From Burkholderiaceae bacterium (GTDB lineage Bacteria > Pseudomonadota > Gammaproteobacteria > Burkholderiales > Burkholderiaceae): 7,223 bases of DNA. Shown here piece by piece: positions 4,359-7,223 of this stretch. The stretch covers positions 1 through 7,223 of the forward strand of contig JAKONL010000279.1 in assembly GCA_022701965.1 (NCBI GenBank), read 5' to 3'. The notes beneath the pieces are model-generated. The model had not been told where the DNA came from, did no database searches, and saw only the letters and a list, made by a program, of their open reading frames with translations. Positions within the stretch are counted from its first letter, which is position 1, and each line of letters begins with the position of its first letter. Made by a program: the position numbers and the translations under genes.

Positions 4359-7223
4359 TCAGCGCGGATCGGTCATCGCGGCGACCGACTCGCGGGGTCG
4401 CGCGATCTGTCCCAGGTTCTCGTAGACGAGCCGCTGGGGCACGACCTCCCAGCCGAGCTTGTTCCGGATCTCGATGACGGCACGCATCGCGAGCAGCGAA
4501 TGCCCGCCGAGATCGAAGAAGTTGTCGCGCAGGTCGACCGACTCCAGGTCCAGCAGGTCGCACCAGATCGCGGCGATGGCGTGCTCCGCGGCCGATTCCG
4601 GCTTCGACCGCCGGGTTGTGGCCGAAACCTTTGCGGCCGGCTTCGGCACGGGCAGCGCGTTGCGATCGATCTTGCCGTTCGGCAGCAGCGGCAATGCCTG
4701 CATCCACACCACGTGCTGCGGCAGCATGTAGTCGGGCAGCCGTTTGCGCAGATGCTCGCGCAGCTCGGCGATGCCGAGCGCATCGGCCGCAGCATCGGCA
4801 TCGCCGTCGCGCGGCACGAGATAGGCGATCAGGCGGACGTCGTCGTCGCGGCCTTCGCGGTCGCTGCGCGTATCGACGATGCACTGCGCCACGTCGGGAT
4901 GGTCGAGCACCGCCGATTCGATCTCGCCGAGTTCGATGCGCAGTCCGCGCAACTTCACCTGGCGGTCGAGCCGGCCGAGATGCTCGAGCCAGCCGTCGTG
5001 CCGCCAGCGGCCCAGGTCGCCGGTGCGATAGAGGCGCTCGCCGGGCGAGGCGGCCTCGGCATCCGGCACGAAGCGGTCGGCCGTGAGTTCCTCGCGCCGG
5101 TGGTAGCCGAGCGTGACGCCGGCACCGCCGATGCACAGCTCGCCGGGAACGCCGACCGGGCACGGGTGGCCGGCCTCGTCGAGGATCTGCACGGTCGTGT
5201 TGTCGATCGGGCGGCCGATCGAGATGCCCGAGCGCGGCGACGCCACGCGCCAGACGGTCGACCACACGGTGGTCTCGGTCGGCCCGTACATGTTCCAGAC
5301 CTCGGCGTCGCCCTCGAGCAGTCGTTGCGCCAGCGCGGGCGGCAGCGGCTCGCCGCCGACCAGCGCCTTGAAGCCGCCTGCATGCCCCTGGCCGCTGTCG
5401 CGTCCGCTCCAGCCCGCGTCGAGCAGGGTGCGCCAGAGCGTGGGCGTGGCCTGCATCGCCGTGGCGTCGTGCTGCGCCAGCAGGTCGCGCAGGGCGTGCG
5501 GGTCGTGCGCCTGGCTCGTGCCGGCGACCACGACCTGGGCGCCGACGGCCAGCGGCAGCAGCAGCTCGAGCACCGCGATGTCGAAGGACAGCGTGGTCAC
5601 GGCCACCAGCCGGTCCTGCGCGGTCAGCCCGGGTTCACGCGCCATGCTCGCCAGGAAGTTCACCACCGCCCGGTGCGGTACCGCGACGCCCTTGGGGCGT
5701 CCGGTCGAGCCGGAGGTGTAGATCATGTAGGCCGCGTCCAGCGGATGCGCGTCGTGCTGCGCATCGGGCGCGAGCGGTGACGAGGCGTCGCCGTCTGCCG
5801 CGGTCTCGCCCTCGATCGCGCCGTCGTCGCGCAGCCCGAGCAGGGGCAGGCCCGACTCGGCCGCCAGGCCGGCCAGCCAGCCCGCCGGCGTGCCGCGCGT
5901 GAGCAACGCCGACAGGCCCGCGTCCTCGACCATGAAGTGCAGCCGGTCGGCCGGAAAGGCCGGATCCAGCGGCACGTAGGCGGCACCCGACTTGAGCACG
6001 CCGAGCATCGCCACGACCATGACCGCGTCCCGTGCCACGCCGAGTCCCACGCGATGGCCGCGGCCGATGCCGCGCGCGCGCAGGACACGCGCCAGCGTGT
6101 TCGACCGCGCCTCCAGCTCGCCGTAGCGCAGCATGCGGCCGGTCGCGTCGACCAGGGCGACGTCGTCGCGGCGCGCCGGATCGGCGATCGGAAGATGGCG
6201 ATGTACGGTCTGCGCGGCGGGCAACGGCGTCTGCGTGGCGTTCCAGCCCCCGCGCAACGCGGCCAGCTGCGCCGGCGCGACGACCGGAAACGCCGACAGC
6301 GACTGCGACGGCGCGGCCATCACGGCTTCGAGCAGCGCCAGGTAGTTGTCGCGCATGCGTTCGATGGTGGCGCCGTCGTAGAGATCGGTCGCGTACTCGA
6401 AGTGCACGCGGTGCGTGAATTCGGTGTCGATGTGCACCGACAGGTCGAACTGCGCCGTCGCGCGATCGAAGACGAATTCCTCCAGGTCGAGCCCGGCATG
6501 GTCGAGCCGTCCGAGCGGCGCGTTGAGCACGTTGAAGAGCACGCGCACCAGCCCTTCGGGATGCACGGCGCGGTCGTGGCCCAGCGTCTCGACCAGCTCG
6601 TCGAACGGTGCCTCCTGGTGGGCATAGGCGTCGATGGCGGTCGTGCGCACGCGGCGCACCAGGTCGACGAAGCTCGGGTCGCCGGCGAGGTCGGTGCGCA
6701 TCACCAGCGTGTTGACCAGCGTGCCGACCAGATGCTCGGCGCTGAAGCGATGGCGGTTGGCGACCGGCGTGCCGACCGCGATGTCGGTGCCGCGCGCCTG
6801 GCGCGACAGCATCAGCTTGAAGACCGCCAGCAGCACCACGAAGGGCGTGACCGACTCGCGCGCGCAGAACGCGCGCACGGCGCTGCGCAGGTGCGGCGCC
6901 AGGGTGGCCGAGGCGCGGCCGCCGCCGAAGCTCGGCCGCGCCGGACGCGGAAAGTCGGTCGGCAGGTCGAGCGGCGACAGGTCGGCCAGGCGCGCGCGCC
7001 AGTAGGCGAGCTGCGGCGCGCGCTGCGCCACCGCGGCCGGGCTGCGCTGCCAGGCGGCGTAGTCGGCGTACTCGACGGGCACCGGCGGCAGCTCGGGCAT
7101 GCCGCCCGCGCGCCAGGCGGTGTAGGCGTCCAGCGCCTCGCGCATCAGCACCGTGAACGACCAGTTGTCGGCGATCGCGTGGTGCATCACCCACATCAGC
7201 GCATGGTCGCCTTCGCCGAAGCG
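4359..7223 (-). CDS. Non-ribosomal peptide synthetase, C-terminal C-A-PCP module, predicted glycine
   Basis: The last 954 residues of an NRPS; the frame stays open to the right edge, and a Met at 7196 is internal. Numbering from the edge, the second part of a condensation domain spans 1-~325: the active-site motif HHAIADN (14-20), YADYAAWQ (52-59), VGTLVNTLVMR (166-176), HQEAPFDELVE (202-212) and VRVLFNVLN (226-234). An adenylation domain follows (~335-860): LKSGAAYVPLDP (410-421), YTSGSTGRPKG (502-512), NMYGPTE (644-650), YRTGDL (732-737), the GRLDRQVKLRGLRIELGEIE segment (750-769) and LPNGKID (847-853). Next is a peptidyl carrier domain (~875-945) with DNFFDLGGHS, whose Ser909 (codon 4497-4499) is the phosphopantetheine site. 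The specificity residues read D-I-L-Q-V-G-M-V-W-K, close to the glycine code DILQLGLIWK. No epimerase or thioesterase follows; the protein stops about 10 residues after the PCP, so release or further extension must be done elsewhere. Composition resembles its neighbours by eye. Confidence 0.95.
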   Translation of the reverse strand, partial: RFGEGDHALMWVMHHAIADNWSFTVLMREALDAYTAWRAGGMPELPPVPVEYADYAAWQRSPAAVAQRAPQLAYWRARLADLSPLDLPTDFPRPARPSFGGGRASATLAPHLRSAVRAFCARESVTPFVVLLAVFKLMLSRQARGTDIAVGTPVANRHRFSAEHLVGTLVNTLVMRTDLAGDPSFVDLVRRVRTTAIDAYAHQEAPFDELVETLGHDRAVHPEGLVRVLFNVLNAPLGRLDHAGLDLEEFVFDRATAQFDLSVHIDTEFTHRVHFEYATDLYDGATIERMRDNYLALLEAVMAAPSQSLSAFPVVAPAQLAALRGGWNATQTPLPAAQTVHRHLPIADPARRDDVALVDATGRMLRYGELEARSNTLARVLRARGIGRGHRVGLGVARDAVMVVAMLGVLKSGAAYVPLDPAFPADRLHFMVEDAGLSALLTRGTPAGWLAGLAAESGLPLLGLRDDGAIEGETAADGDASSPLAPDAQHDAHPLDAAYMIYTSGSTGRPKGVAVPHRAVVNFLASMAREPGLTAQDRLVAVTTLSFDIAVLELLLPLAVGAQVVVAGTSQAHDPHALRDLLAQHDATAMQATPTLWRTLLDAGWSGRDSGQGHAGGFKALVGGEPLPPALAQRLLEGDAEVWNMYGPTETTVWSTVWRVASPRSGISIGRPIDNTTVQILDEAGHPCPVGVPGELCIGGAGVTLGYHRREELTADRFVPDAEAASPGERLYRTGDLGRWRHDGWLEHLGRLDRQVKLRGLRIELGEIESAVLDHPDVAQCIVDTRSDREGRDDDVRLIAYLVPRDGDADAAADALGIAELREHLRKRLPDYMLPQHVVWMQALPLLPNGKIDRNALPVPKPAAKVSATTRRSKPESAAEHAIAAIWCDLLDLESVDLRDNFFDLGGHSLLAMRAVIEIRNKLGWEVVPQRLVYENLGQIARPRESVAAMTDPR

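Noticed and set aside
2692..5265. 857-residue open frame on the minus strand across the riboswitch, terC, the hypothetical gene and the NRPS end
   Set aside because: It is low-complexity Arg/Ala/Gly/Asp-rich translation antisense to well-supported genes and runs through the riboswitch. Such long shadows are expected in high-GC DNA.
3987..5780. 597-residue open frame on the plus strand antisense to the NRPS
   Set aside because: No family motifs, strongly biased composition, and it overlaps the real 154-residue gene in another frame and the NRPS on the other strand.
5635..7194. 519-residue minus-strand frame overlapping the NRPS
   Set aside because: It is the NRPS read one base out of frame (Arg/Ala/Gly-rich). 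The NRPS frame itself carries all C, A and PCP motifs without interruption.
7194..7196. Met at 7196 as the NRPS start codon
   Set aside because: It lies within the condensation domain just before HHAIADN; the frame is open to the edge and the preceding residues RFGEGDHAL fit an ongoing C domain.

Overview
The window is very GC-rich, densely coding DNA. Its gene content suggests a betaproteobacterium of the order Burkholderiales: a beta/gamma-type purB, a YaeQ-family gene, a DUF3717-DUF1289 protein (DUF3717 is largely a Burkholderiales family) and a DUF2007 protein with a zinc-ribbon tail. I cannot name the genus. I see no rRNA, tRNA, CRISPR array, insertion sequence or attachment site.

Layout from left to right. 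(1) purB (adenylosuccinate lyase), cut by the left edge, is followed by yaeQ in a TGATG stop/start overlap. (2) Converging on yaeQ is a minus-strand pair, also joined by a TGATG overlap: a DUF3717+DUF1289 cysteine-motif protein, then a DUF2007/zinc-ribbon protein. (3) A roughly 450-base divergent intergenic region follows. Its right two-thirds is a complete regulatory unit: a good sigma70-type promoter, a yybP-ykoY (Mn2+) riboswitch starting almost at the predicted transcription start, and an expression platform with mutually exclusive helices next to the ribosome binding site. (4) This unit leads into a TerC/YjbE-family membrane protein, probably a Mn2+ exporter, followed on the same strand by an unrecognised 154-residue protein. 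(5) Converging from the right edge is the C-terminal 954 residues of a non-ribosomal peptide synthetase (partial C, then A, then PCP, no thioesterase). The specificity residues of its A domain read as a near match to the known glycine code.

The left and middle parts look like ordinary chromosomal housekeeping and metal-homeostasis genes. The NRPS gene is the 3' end of a biosynthetic locus that lies mostly to the right of the window, and it ends only 17 bases from the unknown gene. The most rewarding element is the manganese riboswitch. Its anti-P1 hairpin, alternative 10-bp helix and anti-Shine-Dalgarno segment can all be read from the sequence and suggest a translational ON switch for Mn2+ export.
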